Assembly: GCA_021186555.1 (NCBI GenBank)
Contig: JAJKFL010000003.1
Coordinates: 48,107,630-48,171,629 of the forward strand
Direction: 5' to 3'
DNA length: 64,000 nucleotides
DNA from: Reticulitermes speratus
Lineage: Eukaryota; Arthropoda; Insecta; Blattodea; Rhinotermitidae
Shown: positions 33,530-45,534 of the stretch, piece after piece
Layout: each line of letters starts with the position of its first letter
Numbering within the stretch: position 1 is the stretch's first letter
Position numbers and translations under genes: made by a program
Notes under the pieces: generated by a model
Told to the model about the DNA's origin: nothing
The model's input: the letters and a program-made list of their open reading frames with translations, nothing else
Database searches by the model: none

Positions 33530-35870
33530 TAAGAAGGACGTATTCTTAAAACATACACTAAATACTTTACGATAAACACGTTAGGATCTGCTCTATTTTT
33601 ATTTATATTTACATAGACAGTTCTTTGCATAAGACTCAGCGTCCAACTTAAGCAAGTGGAGGCACGCATATTCCACGCATTTAGCTCGAAAGACGGTATC
33701 TGTTACCTATAAGAACCGAGAAATGCTTCTTCGCCTCCTCTACTGAGGTCGATTATCCAACTTCGAAATTTTCGAAATAAAACTTTACCACATTGCTCAC
33801 TGGATTACCAAGTTCTAATTAAACACAGGAAGGCCTGTTACTCTCAAGTGGAAAATTCCTCGAGGCTAGAATTCCCCTTACTGGACTGAATTAGAAGAGC
33901 ACATTTATCGACAGTCATTATACTGAAGAGTGTTGCATAGTTTTGTACATAAGATAATGAAATATAAAAAAGTCTTATTTATTACTAATTAGTAGCGGAG
34001 TGCTAGAGGCAAAACAGTTTTATAAATAAATCTGGATGAAAATGTATAGCATCCATATACCTTTCTTTGCGACGATAATTTATGATGTAGAATTGCACCA
34101 AACACAGCCCACAAAATTAATAGCTTCCAGATGTAGAAATGTTTTATTGCTGCTAGAAATAAGTTGTGTGGAGCCCTGATTGTAAGGAAATTCTAGCTTC
34201 TACAAGCAGCACTGTCCTACCGTACAGTTAGTTATTTGTTAACCTGAGCTGCTTTTCTCACTACAGGGTGACCACAAAGTATTGCTTTGGATGAGAACGA
34301 TATTAATGGTACTTCGCCTGGAGGACCAGGGTCGGAATTTCAAGTCTACCAAAGTTCGTAAAAATTCGTCAATGGCTCTAAAAGTTGTAAGGAAGGAAAT
34401 CACGCGGATACACAGATGCGGGACTATAAGCTTACGTGTACCTAATAAAATAACTACAGTGAGGCAGTAATGACCTTAATGACGTTGTACGCCTACTCTA
34501 TAATGCGGTATACAAAATTTTCAAAGGCGTTATTTGCAGCTTGTTCAGTTTACGTGCGGTTTGTTTAGCCATTTGTGACTCCAACTACAATACATTTTAT
34601 TATGGGACGATACGGCTGGAAAGTCTGCAGTGTCAAAAATAGTGACAAATTCCCGTCTCGAATAAAAAAAAAAATTGGCAAAAGGTTTAGGCACTTACAT
34701 TACAGCACAGACGGACAGACACGATGTCCACATAAAGTTTTCTTTATTACTTTGTTAAGACCCCCTAAAATTCTCAAATATATTCCTACATTATTGTATT
34801 ACCTTTTGCAGACTGGGCGATGTTTCGTTAGACACACGGGAGAATTGGCTAGGATGTGAAGCACTGTGGCTATTACATGCAAAAACTGACTTAACATTAC
34901 AAATACTTTTCATTTTTTTTTTCACAGAGTATGTTTGTGTGTTTGGTGCAATTTTCAATAGCAATTGGATGTATTTCCCTAAACATTATTATATTAACCA
35001 GCTGTTTTTTGTATTTGAGTGTTTCTGGTGTGAGGTAGGAACTAAATTCGTATAAATTATTGAGACAAGCTTCATCCTTCACAGAGTGAAAACGTCTCAA
35101 CTGAATACGGACAGCATTTATTTCGCATTACAGTGCAAGTTACGTGGGTTATTCCATCAGTCACGGCCACACTTTTTGTCACAAGTATGGCAACGCAATG
35201 AATGGAGTGCATAGAAAGAAAGCACGTGATATGTACTTGTAAATTTTACCGTCAGATGGGGGTATATATATAGAAGTGCACACGCATTTCGCGCTCACAC
35301 ATAATTTCGTTGGCGATCTCTTTCTAAAATATAAGTTTTTAAGTGGAAATGTTTTTGTGCGTAAAAATAACAGACGTATAAGTATATTGAGTAAAATGCG
35401 TCCTGGTTTTACGCAGTCCGTTCAGAAATAGTCGTCATTAATTGCCGAAGCAAACTGCTATCGATTTCTTAAGACTGTAATTGTCGTAACGTTACCCTCT
35501 CAAGTTCATGGCATTCAGCGTCGAAACACTGACCGCAAATTCGATCCCGCAATACGATCCTTGACTTACAATTTGGGAGGCAGAACAGGTTAAATGGTTA
35601 AAAGTTACAGTACTAATTTCTGTTGACCAAAAACACCCCCAAGTCTCAAAACCCTGGTCGGCTTGGTGGGAGGTCTGCGAACCATAGTTAAGTTTCACTC
35701 CACTGCTGTGGTTAAAAAGGTACGAGCAATAGACACTGTCAGAGGAGGAGGCAGGCACTGCAGATAGACGATACAACTTAGCCATAGTTACATACGCGTC
35801 AGACATCAGAATTTACTCCTTCTATTACGAATACAAGTCGCATGCATTAAAGTAAAGCAATATTTGCACA
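33530..35870. other. no recognised gene
   Basis: A possible transposon end (acagggtgaccacaaag at 34264) has no visible partner. A cacagacggacagacacga string at 34707 recalls the 9.2 kb repeat. Otherwise unannotated. Confidence 0.35.
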
Positions 35871-35879
35871 AATTATCAA

Positions 35880-35932
35880 TTTATTATCAAAACCCCAACA
35901 CGTTTCTACCGAATGCGATCATCATCAGGAAG
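35880..35932 (-). ncRNA. hammerhead-like motif, left arm of a distant inverted pair
   Basis: Minus strand: CUGAUGA (35928-35922), hairpin AUCG/CGGU, GAAAC, GU, GUU, GGGG, then uuuugauaauaaauug. Core bases intact; stem I is weak. Its inverted partner is 37115-37180. Confidence 0.5.
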
Positions 35933-36164
35933 ATCTCTTCAACGTAACTACAGAAGTATGGTACAAACTATCTGTACTTGCCTTATAACCGGGTGCCCAT
36001 ACTGAATAATTACAATTGGTCATAAACTCAAAGTATCTCAAAAATATATCAGAAAGAACTCCCCTTCCGTGATGTGATCACGTAGTGTCTTGAAGTACAT
36101 TTAAAGAGACTTATTCCAGGATTTCGTCAATATATGATATTTGCCCTGATAATACGAGGAAAAG

Positions 36165-36873
36165 CCGATCCCAGTGGCCGTGCGGTCTAAGGCGTGGGTC
36201 TTCGGCCGCTCGCTTACTAGGATCGTGGGTTCGAATCCCACCGGGGGTATGGATGTTTGTGTTGTGTTAGATGTATGGACGATAGCATGAAACATAAGGT
36301 GACATGCAGGACAAAAAGGACTTCAACAGTACAAATGGATCAAAGGGGAAAACCCAGGAATTAATACAAAAAAAAAAAAAAATCCCACCGGGGGCATGGA
36401 TGTTTGTGTTGTGTTGTAAAAAGACGGTTGTGGACCGTAAGTGACATGAAAGGACGAAAAAGGACTAACACAGAACAATAATGGATCAAAGGGGAAAACC
36501 CAGGAATTAATACAAAAAAAAAAAAAAAAAATCCCACCGGGGGCATGGATGTTTGTGTTGTGTTGTAAAAAGACGGTTGTGGACCGTAAGTGACATGAAA
36601 GGACGAAAAAGGACTAATACAGAACAATAATGGATCAAAGGGGAAAACCCAGGAATTAGTAAAAAAAAAAAAAAAATCCCACCGGGGGCATGGATGTCTG
36701 TCTCTTGTGAGTTTTGTGTGATGTCAGGTAGAGGTCTCTGCAACGAGCTGGTCCCTCGTCCAGAGGAGTCCTACCGACTGTGGTGTGTCTAATGTGTGTG
36801 ATCGTGAAACCTCGACGAAAAACGAGGAGGCCCAGGCCCATATAGGGCTGTCGAGTCATAAAAGAAGAAGAAG
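36165..36873 (+). mobile_element. SINE-1 with three extra internal poly-A-ended units
   Basis: The head (gccgatcccagtgg, B box gggttcgaatccc 36228-36240) leads into atcccaccgggggtatggat. Then come three units of about 147 bp (36235-36380, 36382-36530, 36531-36675), each starting atcccaccgggggcatgga, containing ggatcaaaggggaaaaccca and ending in 14-17 A. The standard SINE-1 body resumes at 36676 and ends aagaagaagaa. The whole block is flanked by aatacgaggaaaag at 36151-36164 and 36874-36887, so it moved as one piece or was amplified in place after insertion. Frames with poly-F between 36361 and 36955 are shadows. Confidence 0.85.
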
Positions 36874-37114
36874 AATACGAGGAAAAGGTAGCAATACAGT
36901 AAAGACACGATGTAAGAATTAGCAGATTAATGACTGCTTTACTGGGGCTGTACAAATGTTTTCACTGTCACTGTTGAATCTAATGTACTCTTCATACACT
37001 CAGAGTTCAAGTTCATGTTAAATGACAAAAAAACAAGTCTCAGTGCAAGTAGTTTGGCAAGTAGTTCTCAAAACGTCAAATAAAAGTAAAATTTGTAGCT
37101 ATGTGTGTTAGGAA

Positions 37115-37180
37115 GACAGCCCTCCTGACGACGGTAGGATTGGGTCGAACCATGTTTGGATTTGATAATAAATTGATCTC
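37115..37180 (+). ncRNA. hammerhead-like motif, right arm of the 35880 pair, core broken
   Basis: CUGACGA at 37125-37131 (position 7 is C, a tolerated site), a GGU...GUC-type hairpin, GAAC instead of GAAA, AU, GUU, then ggatttgataataaattga, the inverse of the left arm. About 1.2 kb separates the arms; removing the SINE-1 insertion leaves about 0.5 kb. Confidence 0.5.
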
Positions 37181-37879
37181 TATAAATGACGTATTTTGAT
37201 GGTTGTGATCTGCATTACAGATAAAAATACCTTCAAATTAAGTATGTTACAGCCCTGCATGACACAGTGATTAGAATCAGGTAGCCACTGGCCGTAGAAC
37301 AATGAGAACATGTCAACTGCTACTAATGAGATGCGCGTTGCAATGGACAGCCTTAATACAGCGTGTTGCTTAGCCTTATCAACAGATTTAAGCACATCAT
37401 ACAGTAATAAAGAAAACTAATAAAGCCTTTTAAAATGAAAAAAGTTCAAATATTTGTTCAAGACAGCAACCAAAGTTTCATTTATGTGAGGGTTAAATTC
37501 GGGGAAAAGATATCTGCTGTTCATTTTAACATATTTTATGGTTCCGTTCTCTATATAAAACATTAGTATAAGAACAGTAGTAACTGCTTTTATGCGGAAG
37601 CGGAAATTGTTTTCCAATCGAGTGAAACAACACAATGAGGACGTTTGGGGACAAAGTTATAAGAAATGAGTCTATACTTGGACCGGAAGCAAAATATGTC
37701 CCTTGAACATCTATAAAAGTTTTAAAACTCGTATTAATCAAATTTCATACCAAAATTCATTTCCTACCTCACAATAAAAAAGATATCGCCTCCACTACAT
37801 AGATGGACCAATTAAAAGTTTTTAGGGAAATAATTGACTTCAAGTACAAAAATAGCATAAATCTCAGAAATACAGTGTG

Positions 37880-38550
37880 GGCAAAACCAAAAGATCTGAA
37901 AGCAAATCTAACGAATCTAAATTGCATTCATGACGAAATTAAGAACAGATTTAACTCGGGAAATACGTGCTACCATTCAGTCCAGAACCTTTGTCTTACC
38001 TTTTGTCATCCAAAAATTTAAAGATTTAAAATAAACAGAACTATTCTTTGTCGGGGTTTTTTCATATGGATGTGAAGCTTGACCTCTTATATTAAGGGAA
38101 GCACATAGGTTCAGAATGTCCGAGAATAAGGTGCTTAGGTTGATATTTTAGCCTAAGAGGGAGGAAATAAAGGGCACTGGAGAAAATTACACAATGAGGA
38201 GCCAGATATTATTCGAGTGATAATATGAAAAAGAGATAGGCGGGACATGGGGCAGGTATGGGGCATGGAGAGGCGCGTACAGGAATTTGGTGAGATAATC
38301 TGACAGAAAAGTATACTTGGAGGACCTAGTCGTAGATGGGAAGATAATTTTGAAATAAATCTTCAAGAAATAAGCTGCGAGCGTGGACTGGATTTATGTG
38401 GCTCAGGACAGGCACATGAAATGGGCTCTTCTGCACACAATAATAAACTGCCGGTTTCAATAAAATGCTCGGAATTTCTTGACTAGCTGAGGAACTATTA
38501 GCTTCTCAAAAGGACTGTGCTCTATGAGGTTAGATAATCACGTCCAGCAA
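37880..38550 (+). mobile_element. RTE-type LINE fragment extending into the reverse-transcriptase end
   Basis: The longest LINE fragment here. A 72-codon frame ending at 38021 includes L-N-C-I-H-D-E-I-K-N-R-F-N-S-G-N and C-Y-H-S-V-Q-N-L, a segment preceding the Y-G-C-E-x-W motif in RTE-type reverse transcriptases. Later blocks carry degraded L-Y-G-C-E, E-H-R, W-R-K-L-H-N-E-E and R-P-R-R-W-E-D, then the W-x-D-x-A-Q-D-R region and the 3' end (attagcttctcaaaaggact, tgaggttag). Multiple frameshifts and stops. Confidence 0.8.
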
Positions 38551-38639
38551 CATGAGATGGACAGAAAGAGAAAGGCGAGAAATATATAGACAGCCTTAGT
38601 CCTAAAACATGTACACTTGTTAGAACTCGACTTACGTTC

Positions 38640-38760
38640 CGGTTTAAAGAAAAAGCGTGTGGCAGAATGGATTGTATTCATCTGGTTCAGGATTAGGGAC
38701 AATTGACAGGTTCGTGTAAAGATGGTAACGAACCTTCAGATTTCGTAAGGGATAATAAGG
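38640..38760 (+). mobile_element. RTE-type LINE remnant
   Basis: Blocks tggattgtattcatctggtt-cagga and ggtaacgaaccttcagattt lie about 200 bp after the previous fragment: a second insertion or an internal duplication. Confidence 0.5.
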
Positions 38761-38794
38761 TAAAATTCTCCCTATAACCTTCCATGAAGGCACA

Positions 38795-39030
38795 GAAGGG
38801 GAGTAGAGGTATAGCTCTACTCTTTCTTTAACCTCTGCACTACATGGTGGTGGGTGGTTAACGCCAAGTCCCGGCCGCTTTACCCCCAGGAATGACCCGG
38901 TACCCATTGTATGGTAGGCTGGATGGGCCCCAGAGCCGGTGTGGAAGGGTACAGAAAATCTCGCCCCCCCCCCCCACGGGATTCGATCCCCGGACCGTCC
39001 AGCCCGTAGAGTTTTATAAGAGGCTGAAAG
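38795..39030 (-). mobile_element. SINE-5 copy
   Basis: Read in reverse: gggctggacggtccggggat-cgaatcccg gives a good B box near 38985. Includes a 13 bp C run near 38966-38978 and the ccccagagccggtgtgg block. Forward frames are not meaningful. Confidence 0.6.
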
Positions 39031-39146
39031 TTTATTAATCATCTGAAAAAATGATGAAGAACGACAGCTCTATGGCGCTACTTTAGCTTAAGTTTCAACA
39101 AAAATGTGTTACTTTAAGGTGATTCATCCCCGCTGTTATTAAATAA

Positions 39147-39367
39147 AAATGAATTCTTGCAATCAGCAACGCATTTATATTCAAGAAGAATAAATGCTAC
39201 ATGTTTCGGCTAAAACCGATTAGTCATCATCAAGCCTAATTACAATAAAATTTACAAGAATTTTCCTATAATTAGGCATGATTATGGCAAATTGGTTTTA
39301 GCCGAAACATGTAGCCTTTATTCTTCTTGAATATAAATGTTGTGTTGCTGATTGCAAAACTTCATTT
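39147..39367. mobile_element. inverted-pair hammerhead-like element
   Basis: Arms 39147-39241 and 39270-39367, 28 bp spacer. The arms share aagaagaataaatgctacat / atgtagcctttattcttctt. Left minus strand: UUGAUGA...GCC-GAAAC-AU-GUA-GC (first core C is U). Right plus strand: AUGAUUA...GCC-GAAAC-AU-GUA-GC. Both are inactive by rule. Confidence 0.65.
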
Positions 39368-39689
39368 GTGAAAACATATTAGTTAAACCATGAGTTTTGA
39401 CAAGGCTTCATATGTCTTCAGTCTCGGTACTGAAATTTACCATTAACCCGTGAGGCTTGAGGCTCTCATAGCGGTGTAGTTGACAATTCAGGTACTCTGG
39501 AATGTCACCTTCCGTCTTCAGATTAGTGGTACCCAAAGTGTGGAAGGGACGTCGAGAGAACCACTCACACAAAGACATAGAATCTACGTGTGAAGACATG
39601 AATCGCAATCAGTAACCTACTGATACAATTTGACAGCTGTAAAGCGAGGCGGAATTTGACGATCGCTACTTTGGCGGCTATAATTTACA

Positions 39690-40060
39690 TCATCATTCTG
39701 CAGTCTGTCTTACGACCGGTGCGTAGCCTCTTCCAAAGCGAGTTCTCCACAGGGGCGATCTAGTGTTTCCTCTTTCAATTTCCAGTATCTTCTCTTTTCC
39801 TTAAGGTCATCCAGTAGCTGCTTACGCCTTATTCCTCGTCTTCCCGCAATTTACATCATTCCCTCTAACTTTCCTTCAATCACTTCTTTTAGAAGGCAGT
39901 TCCTACGCAAGATGTGACCAATCCAGTTAGCATTTCTTCTTTTTATTGTATGTAGGATATTCCTATTCTCCTTGATTCTATGTAATATTTCTTCATTTCT
40001 CACACTTGAACTTCTCCATTCTTCTCCAGCACCATAAAAAGTTAAGCTCCAAATGTAGCA
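39690..40060 (-). mobile_element. RTE (BovB-type) LINE, C-terminal fragment
   Basis: The reverse strand encodes I-L-H-R-I-K-E-N-R-N-I-L-H-T-I-K-R-R, then N-A-N-W-I-G-H-I-L-R-R-N-C-L-L-K-E-V-I-E-G-K, the conserved C-terminal block of RTE/BovB-like elements. Downstream remnants match the G-R-G-x-x-P-V-R-Q end (ttacgaccggtgcgtagcct). A second, more degraded copy lies at 46200-46560. A different LINE family from the GTTA-tailed fragments. Confidence 0.75.
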
Positions 40061-40064
40061 CTTA

Positions 40065-40066
<2 letters not shown>

Positions 40067-40097
<31 letters not shown>
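40067..40097. repeat. (AT)n microsatellite
   Basis: About 15 AT dinucleotides directly abutting the LINE fragment. Confidence 0.95.
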
Positions 40098-40101
<4 letters not shown>

Positions 40102-40109
40102 CATAATTC

Positions 40110-41095
40110 AATTGGGCTTGTGAACGGTCTAAATTTTGTTAATAAATTAGATGTTTTCGTCCTTTAGCATATGAGTAACAAGTAATGTGAAGTGTCTACT
40201 TTTCCACTTTCAAATCACATTCTAATTGCTACAGTTCCGTAAGTTGTGTGCTCTAGTAGTTAACTTCACAATTCAAAACAGATGGAATGCAACACCGTGC
40301 GAAGGAATGCAGGTTGCATTTGTGCGGCAAGAAGGGGGGGGGGGGGTTACACGACGTGAACTGTAATGAACATAACTTAAGAGCGTCAGGATTGATTTAT
40401 TTGGTTTAAACGCTGACCTTTGGAGTGAAGTACCTTATTCTCTATACCTTGTACAAGCGATGATGGGAAGAATGTAGTGATTTATAGATAGACGCTTCAT
40501 CAAATTGCTATTCTTCACACGGCATGATTTGTAAATTAATAGTAAAAAATGATAGAATTGCCTAACATTTCATACTGAATAGCTGGATCGTTACAATTCC
40601 ATTCCTTGATTGGTAAACAGACTCATGTGGCTTGTACTGGGCATTGCGGTGATGCTCTGGAGTGATAAGAAAGTGATTCGAAGATACTGTTACACGAGGG
40701 TAAACATTTCTGTAGGAAGACGGCAATTACTGTCCAGTAGTCACTACTGCTGTGAGGTTCACTAGCCACGTGACGCCATCATGCAAGTCAGAGAGAAAGG
40801 TATGATTTTGTCGGAATCATTCATATTACTCACTCTAAACATAAGCCCTCCTCACATCAACTTGTATCCTTAAAACGCCTGAACCAATTCTGAATCTATT
40901 TCATCGTTCAATTTGGTAAATTAATAAGTTACAGGTACAGTTATACGCAAGACACCAGTAAGCACATTATTGAGTTTCTTACCCCACTCGACATGGGGTA
41001 AAGTATTTTCACGGCCAGTGGTATAGAACTTTCACCCCCGTAACACTGACAGCAGAAAGATGACGGAGAAGAAGAAGCAGAAGAAGAGGAGGGGT
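40110..41095. other. no recognised gene
   Basis: Contains a G run at 40335-40347 and an agaagaagaag tract near 41069. Nothing else recognised. Confidence 0.4.
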
Positions 41096-41102
41096 TGTAG
41101 TG

Positions 41103-41665
41103 ATTAACTAACAAACTAACTAACTAATTCCATGGAGCAGAGTCCTTCTTGAGAAGCTAGCAGGTCGTCAGGTAGTCAAGAAATTCCCCGCGTTTTATGG
41201 AATCCGAAGGTTCATCACCGCATTCACAAGAATCCGCCACCTGTCCCTATCCTGAGCCATATCAATCCAGTCCATGCCCCCCCATCCCACTTCTTGAAGA
41301 TTCATCTTAGTATTACCCTCCCATCTACGCCTGGGTCTTCCAAGTGGTCTCCTTCCCTCAGGTCTCCCCACCAAAATCCTGTATGCAACCTCTCCCCTCA
41401 CCCATACGTGCTACATGCCCCGCCCACCTTATTCTTCTTGATTTGATCACCCGAATAATATTTGGTGATGAGAACAGATCATTAAGTTCCTCGTTATGTA
41501 TTCTTCTCCACTCCCCTGTTACCTCGTCCCTCTTACGCCCAAATATCCTCCTCAGCACCCTATTCTCGAACACCCTCAGCCTATGTTCCTCCCTCAGTGT
41601 GAGAGACCAAGATTCACACCCATACAAAACAACAGGCAAAATTATAGTTCTGTATATAGGCATCA
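41103..41665 (-). mobile_element. RTE-type LINE, 3' third, best-preserved copy
   Basis: Reverse strand, reading from 41666: [46 protein letters not shown]. Then one frameshift near 41390, then [31 protein letters not shown] and V-M-N-L-R-I-P before a stop at 41195. A ~90 bp 3' UTR ends in a (GTTA)n run (plus strand taactaac at 41103). This covers the end of the reverse transcriptase and the C-terminal tail; endonuclease and catalytic RT motifs are absent, so the copy is dead. It is very similar to 54733-55280 and truncated at nearly the same base. Confidence 0.88.
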
Positions 41666-42167
41666 TATTTATTACAAAGGAGGGAGGAGAAAAATATGTA
41701 CTGCTGTGAAGCTTCCCAGGCTGTGCCCGCTCGTACTTGTGGTAAAGGTAGCCTGGAGGCAGTGTATAAAGTTACTTTACTCAGTTACTAATACAATTTC
41801 AGCTGTCAGCTGACAAGGAACACAATCCGTCTGCACTATAGAGACCAACGTGTTAACATTATTTAAAAAAATGTTTGCCTTTTATCGTGAGAATCATATG
41901 AAATACATATCTCCCCTGTTTTGTAAAAAAGGGGCTAACTGCCCCTTTGAGCTAAATTGAGTTTGTGTAGCAAGTCATTCAACTACTGCTCTTCTATGAC
42001 ACGTAGAAAGATGACAACTCCATCTTCAAAAATAACCAAGATACGTGGGGAATATCCTACCTCTCAAAGCATTTGTCATATGCAAAACAGAGCCATCTTT
42101 TTGTTTCTCCTGTAAAATTGATATTTTGTGGGTTGTCCCCTCTTGACAAAATAGGGGCGATATATAC

Positions 42168-42399
42168 ATTTTTTTTGCAGCCCAACAGCCCAAATCCGGC
42201 CTAGGCCGTCTCCTTGTTAAGGTTTCAAGATACAAAAAGCCGGTAGGACTTCTCTGAACGAGTGATCAGATCGTCACAGAGGTCGCTACCTACACAACAC
42301 AAGAGAGGAAATTTCATGCTTGCTATTCTATTCGAAACCGCGATTCCAGGAATCGAGCTGCCGCAGACCTACGCCGTAGACCGCACTGCCACCGAGATC
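42168..42399 (-). mobile_element. SINE-1 copy, degraded
   Basis: Poly-T at 42169-42176, tail gcccaacagcccaaat-ccggcctaggcc, body cggtaggacttctctgaacg, head complement accgcactgccaccgagatc. The middle (gagaggaaatttcatgctt) has diverged. Closest in style to the older copy at 5411. Confidence 0.8.
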
Positions 42400-42959
42400 A
42401 CACATACATACACTACGTGGGCATAATGCAGAGCGTCTTTTTGCTACAACAGCTGGCACTGAATTTTAAAAGATTAAATACCTCTTCCTTTCTAGGATTG
42501 TACAGCTGAAAAACAGATAACCTCAATAGTGTCAGTCCAGAAAGCAGAAATTCAATGACAAACCAATCAAATTGCAGGAATTGCGACACAGAGAATAGGC
42601 TCCTTTAAAGATATTTTCTGTCGAACACGATGACATTACGATACCGTCTTAATATTTGAAAAGGAGACCGACAATTCAGGTTGATGCATTTCAATGTTGT
42701 CCTCAGACCCTCCCGGCAAATTCAGGGATAGCCATTTAAAAGTAAGCAATGCCCTTTGACCACCACGTCCAGACAAGCTCTGGGGTCCACTGGGAGCCCT
42801 TTCCCAAGGGGTGAATTTTGTAGTCCCTCATGTGTCAAATGGTGCTTAGATTACGCACATAATTTTCTTTCGCGAAGTTTTTGATATTTGATTCACCTTT
42901 TCCACCGACCTCTAATACCAAATAAACCGACAATAAAAGATTAGAAAGAGGAGGAATAG

Positions 42960-43215
42960 CTAATTCGTCATTAGTGACTAGGCTAAGGACTGGCCATTCG
43001 AGCAATGGTGGTTCGACTCTCAGTAGGAGCAAGATATTCTTTTCCTCCACAGGGTTCCTACTGGCCCTGGGGCCCACATAATTTATTTAATGGGTAGAAG
43101 AAGCTCTTTGCCTGCTGGTAAAGCAACCAGGGTGAAGGTAACACCCTCCTGTATCTAATATCGAGGTTAAGAATGACTGGAACTATATCTCTCCCCTCCT
43201 CCACATCTTTACCTG
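42960..43215 (+). mobile_element. SINE-4 copy
   Basis: A-box-like tagtgactaggctaaggac, B box ggtggttcgactctc near 43007, then ctggccctggggcccac and a cgaggttaagaatgactgga tail, as in 2955-3210 and 52790-52935. Confidence 0.65.
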
Positions 43216-43224
43216 TAGAACAGG

Positions 43225-44880
43225 CCTGTCAACCAGGAGGCCAGCAGGCTGCATGCTGCCCGCAAAGCTTTATGACGTAGCCCACTCAGTTTTCGATATG
43301 TATAAAGTTTTAGTGTAATTATAGCTTTGTTTCAAATTACAGCCCAGCAACCCTGAAAATTAAAAATGAGATGTACTTTACATCTTTGAGTTTTTGTACA
43401 TTAAAAAAATTACAAATTACAAAAGATGAGGGAATATGATATTATATGTTGCGACCAAACATGTAAAGTTGGGTTTCGAATTTGACATGCAACTTATTTT
43501 GAATTTGACAGGACAAGCCTGCTTTAGACATACCGGTAATTTTAAGCGAGATATCCCCTACGTGTAACGGAAAGGAACAAAGATTCATTATCTTCAGAAA
43601 TACTTCCAAAACACCCATTCAGAATATCTGACCCCGATGTAAGGCCGAGGAACTTTGAAAGTAAAAACTTGCACCATCACAACCCTAAAGTATAATTTAA
43701 ATATCAATGAATATTTCATGATGACTGTCGCCTCTTGTAACATTGCCAATCTGTCACGCAAGGCAGCAAGCATGCAAGTGCAATAACTGCTGCCGACCCA
43801 CCTTACTGCAGCCTCAATACCACGTCTATAGTAGCATAACTGCACCGATACTCCTGCATATAGACCGATCAAACCCTTTGTTACAGCATCACTTATTTTA
43901 AGCATTTTCAGGCATCGTTCTATACTGAAAATATTCCAGGGCTCATAACTGATAAATACGTCTTCTTTGTACTGGTGATTGACTTAAGGCAGAACCGAAA
44001 TTTGGTAGAAGGATTAAGGCAATTAATAGAATGAAAGATGATGAGAAGACAACCCACATCACTTTAGTGTCATAGAGGTGGGAATTTGCTTTGACTGCCG
44101 GGAAATAACATGGCCTACGAAATCTTCACGCATCAAAACACTTATTGACATGAATTAGTAAATAACGTACTTCTCCCATTTGTTCGAGGGGGAAATAAAG
44201 GATGGTTACGTAATAAACGGGAGTTAATAAAGTCTTAAGCTAAAAATATATATCTATGCATACATACAGGTATATGAGGACATCCATAAAGATCTCTTAA
44301 AATTAACTACGGAACGCAAACTTAAATTTTAGTGTCATGGAGTAAAACACGTCAGGAAATTACGCACCTTTACCCTACGTTTTAAAGTTTTGTGACGTGT
44401 TACACAATGTTTCAATATAAATAAATCCATTACAGGCCCTGCAGTCACCTGAAGATAGCCGAGACGTAGTGTGCAGTGCTCTAGGACAACGAGAAAGTAG
44501 TGAGCGGTGCACTCGAGGATTAACCCTTGACTTAGGCATGCTGAGCCCTAAGATATAGCAAGCGTGACGTGCTTCATGACAAAATAAAAAAATAAAAATA
44601 AACCGTAACAATAAGTACAATACACATAATCTTAGAAGAACTTAAAGTTTTAAACCAGGAAGAATTCAGTTGCTAGGCTGCTACCCGGTCGACCGATAAA
44701 CGGTGTTTTATTTCCGGCAGGGAAATGACATTCTATTCGTCTCCACAGCCTCCAGACCGCCTCTGATACTCCTCCAAACTCCTGGCCGTGGGAGCATCGC
44801 GGTTGGGGCGTATACTTGCCAGTCAAATACACCTGGTACTGACGACAAGAATACGTAACTACAATTTAATTCCCTGATAC
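43225..44880. other. no gene; possible hAT-like end
   Basis: At 43232 caggcctgtcaaccagg followed by ggctgcatgctgcccgcaaa is the style of hAT MITE ends, but no partner end or duplication is visible. A degraded CUGAAGA...GAGAC string near 44452 may be another hammerhead relic. No gene. Confidence 0.35.
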
Positions 44881-44884
44881 GTGT

Positions 44885-45270
44885 TCATAGCGATGGGGTA
44901 GAAATATATTTGGGTCTGAGAGGGACGCGGTAATAGGGAACAGCAGGAAATTTCGCAATAAGCTTCATGATTTACACTCCTCACTAAATATTATCCGGAT
45001 GACCACATGAAGTTGAATGAGACGGGCATGGCATGTGGCAGTAAGGAGAGGCGAGGAGCATACAAGGTTTTGGTGGAAAAACCTGAAGGGAAAAACCACT
45101 TGGAAAACCCATGCGTAGACAGAAGGATAATATTAAAATGGATGTCAAAGAAATGGGATGGGAGGGCGTAGACTGGATTGATCTGGCTCAGAATACGGAC
45201 AAGTGGACAGGCTCTTGTGAACACGGTAACGAACCTTCTGGTTCCATAAAATGCTGTAAATTTCTTGACT
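44885..45270 (+). mobile_element. RTE-type LINE 3' fragment
   Basis: Forward copy with frameshifts: gtctgagagggacgcggta, aatattatccggatgacca, gaatgagacgggcatggcat, gactggattgatctggctca, cggtaacgaaccttctggtt, aaatttcttgact. The (GTTA)n tail is replaced by the hammerhead-type tail at 45276. Confidence 0.75.
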
Positions 45271-45275
45271 ATCTG

Positions 45276-45405
45276 CTTGAACCTTGAAGATGGGACTGGT
45301 AGGTTGTCCCGAAACGTCGATATCTAACTACCAATCTACACTGAATAACATCCCAGAAGAGCGAAAATCTAATTTACATCGCGGCGGAAGTCTCCAAATA
45401 ATTTA
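45276..45405 (+). mobile_element. single-arm member of the gtcccgaaacgtcg family
   Basis: UUGAAGA-U-GGGAC...GUCCC-GAAAC-GUCG-AUA, then the family tail (aataacatcccagaagagcg ... catcgcggcggaagtc). No inverted left arm. It begins inside the LINE 3' UTR at tgactatctg, so it inserted there or was captured by it. Confidence 0.6.
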
Positions 45406-45534
45406 CCTGAAACGTAAATGCACCGTTGCATGAAGGGAGCGTCTCTTTTTACAAATGATTAGAAATATGGAGGCAGTAGTTTGTTTGCAAGGTCGGCAGC
45501 CACCCGCCAGATTACACGGTGTCATAATCTAGTC

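Noticed and set aside
36361-36955. Frames with repeated poly-F and a shared pentadecapeptide
   Set aside because: Poly-F comes from the A runs between SINE modules read on the minus strand.
41344-41709. Plus-strand 121- and 105-codon frames
   Set aside because: Antisense shadows of the RTE LINE fragment, which has clear coding similarity on the minus strand.
44452-44490. Another hammerhead (CUGAAGAUAGCCGAGACGUAGUG)
   Set aside because: GAGA replaces GAAA, stem II is missing and no family tail is recognisable; too weak to list as a feature.
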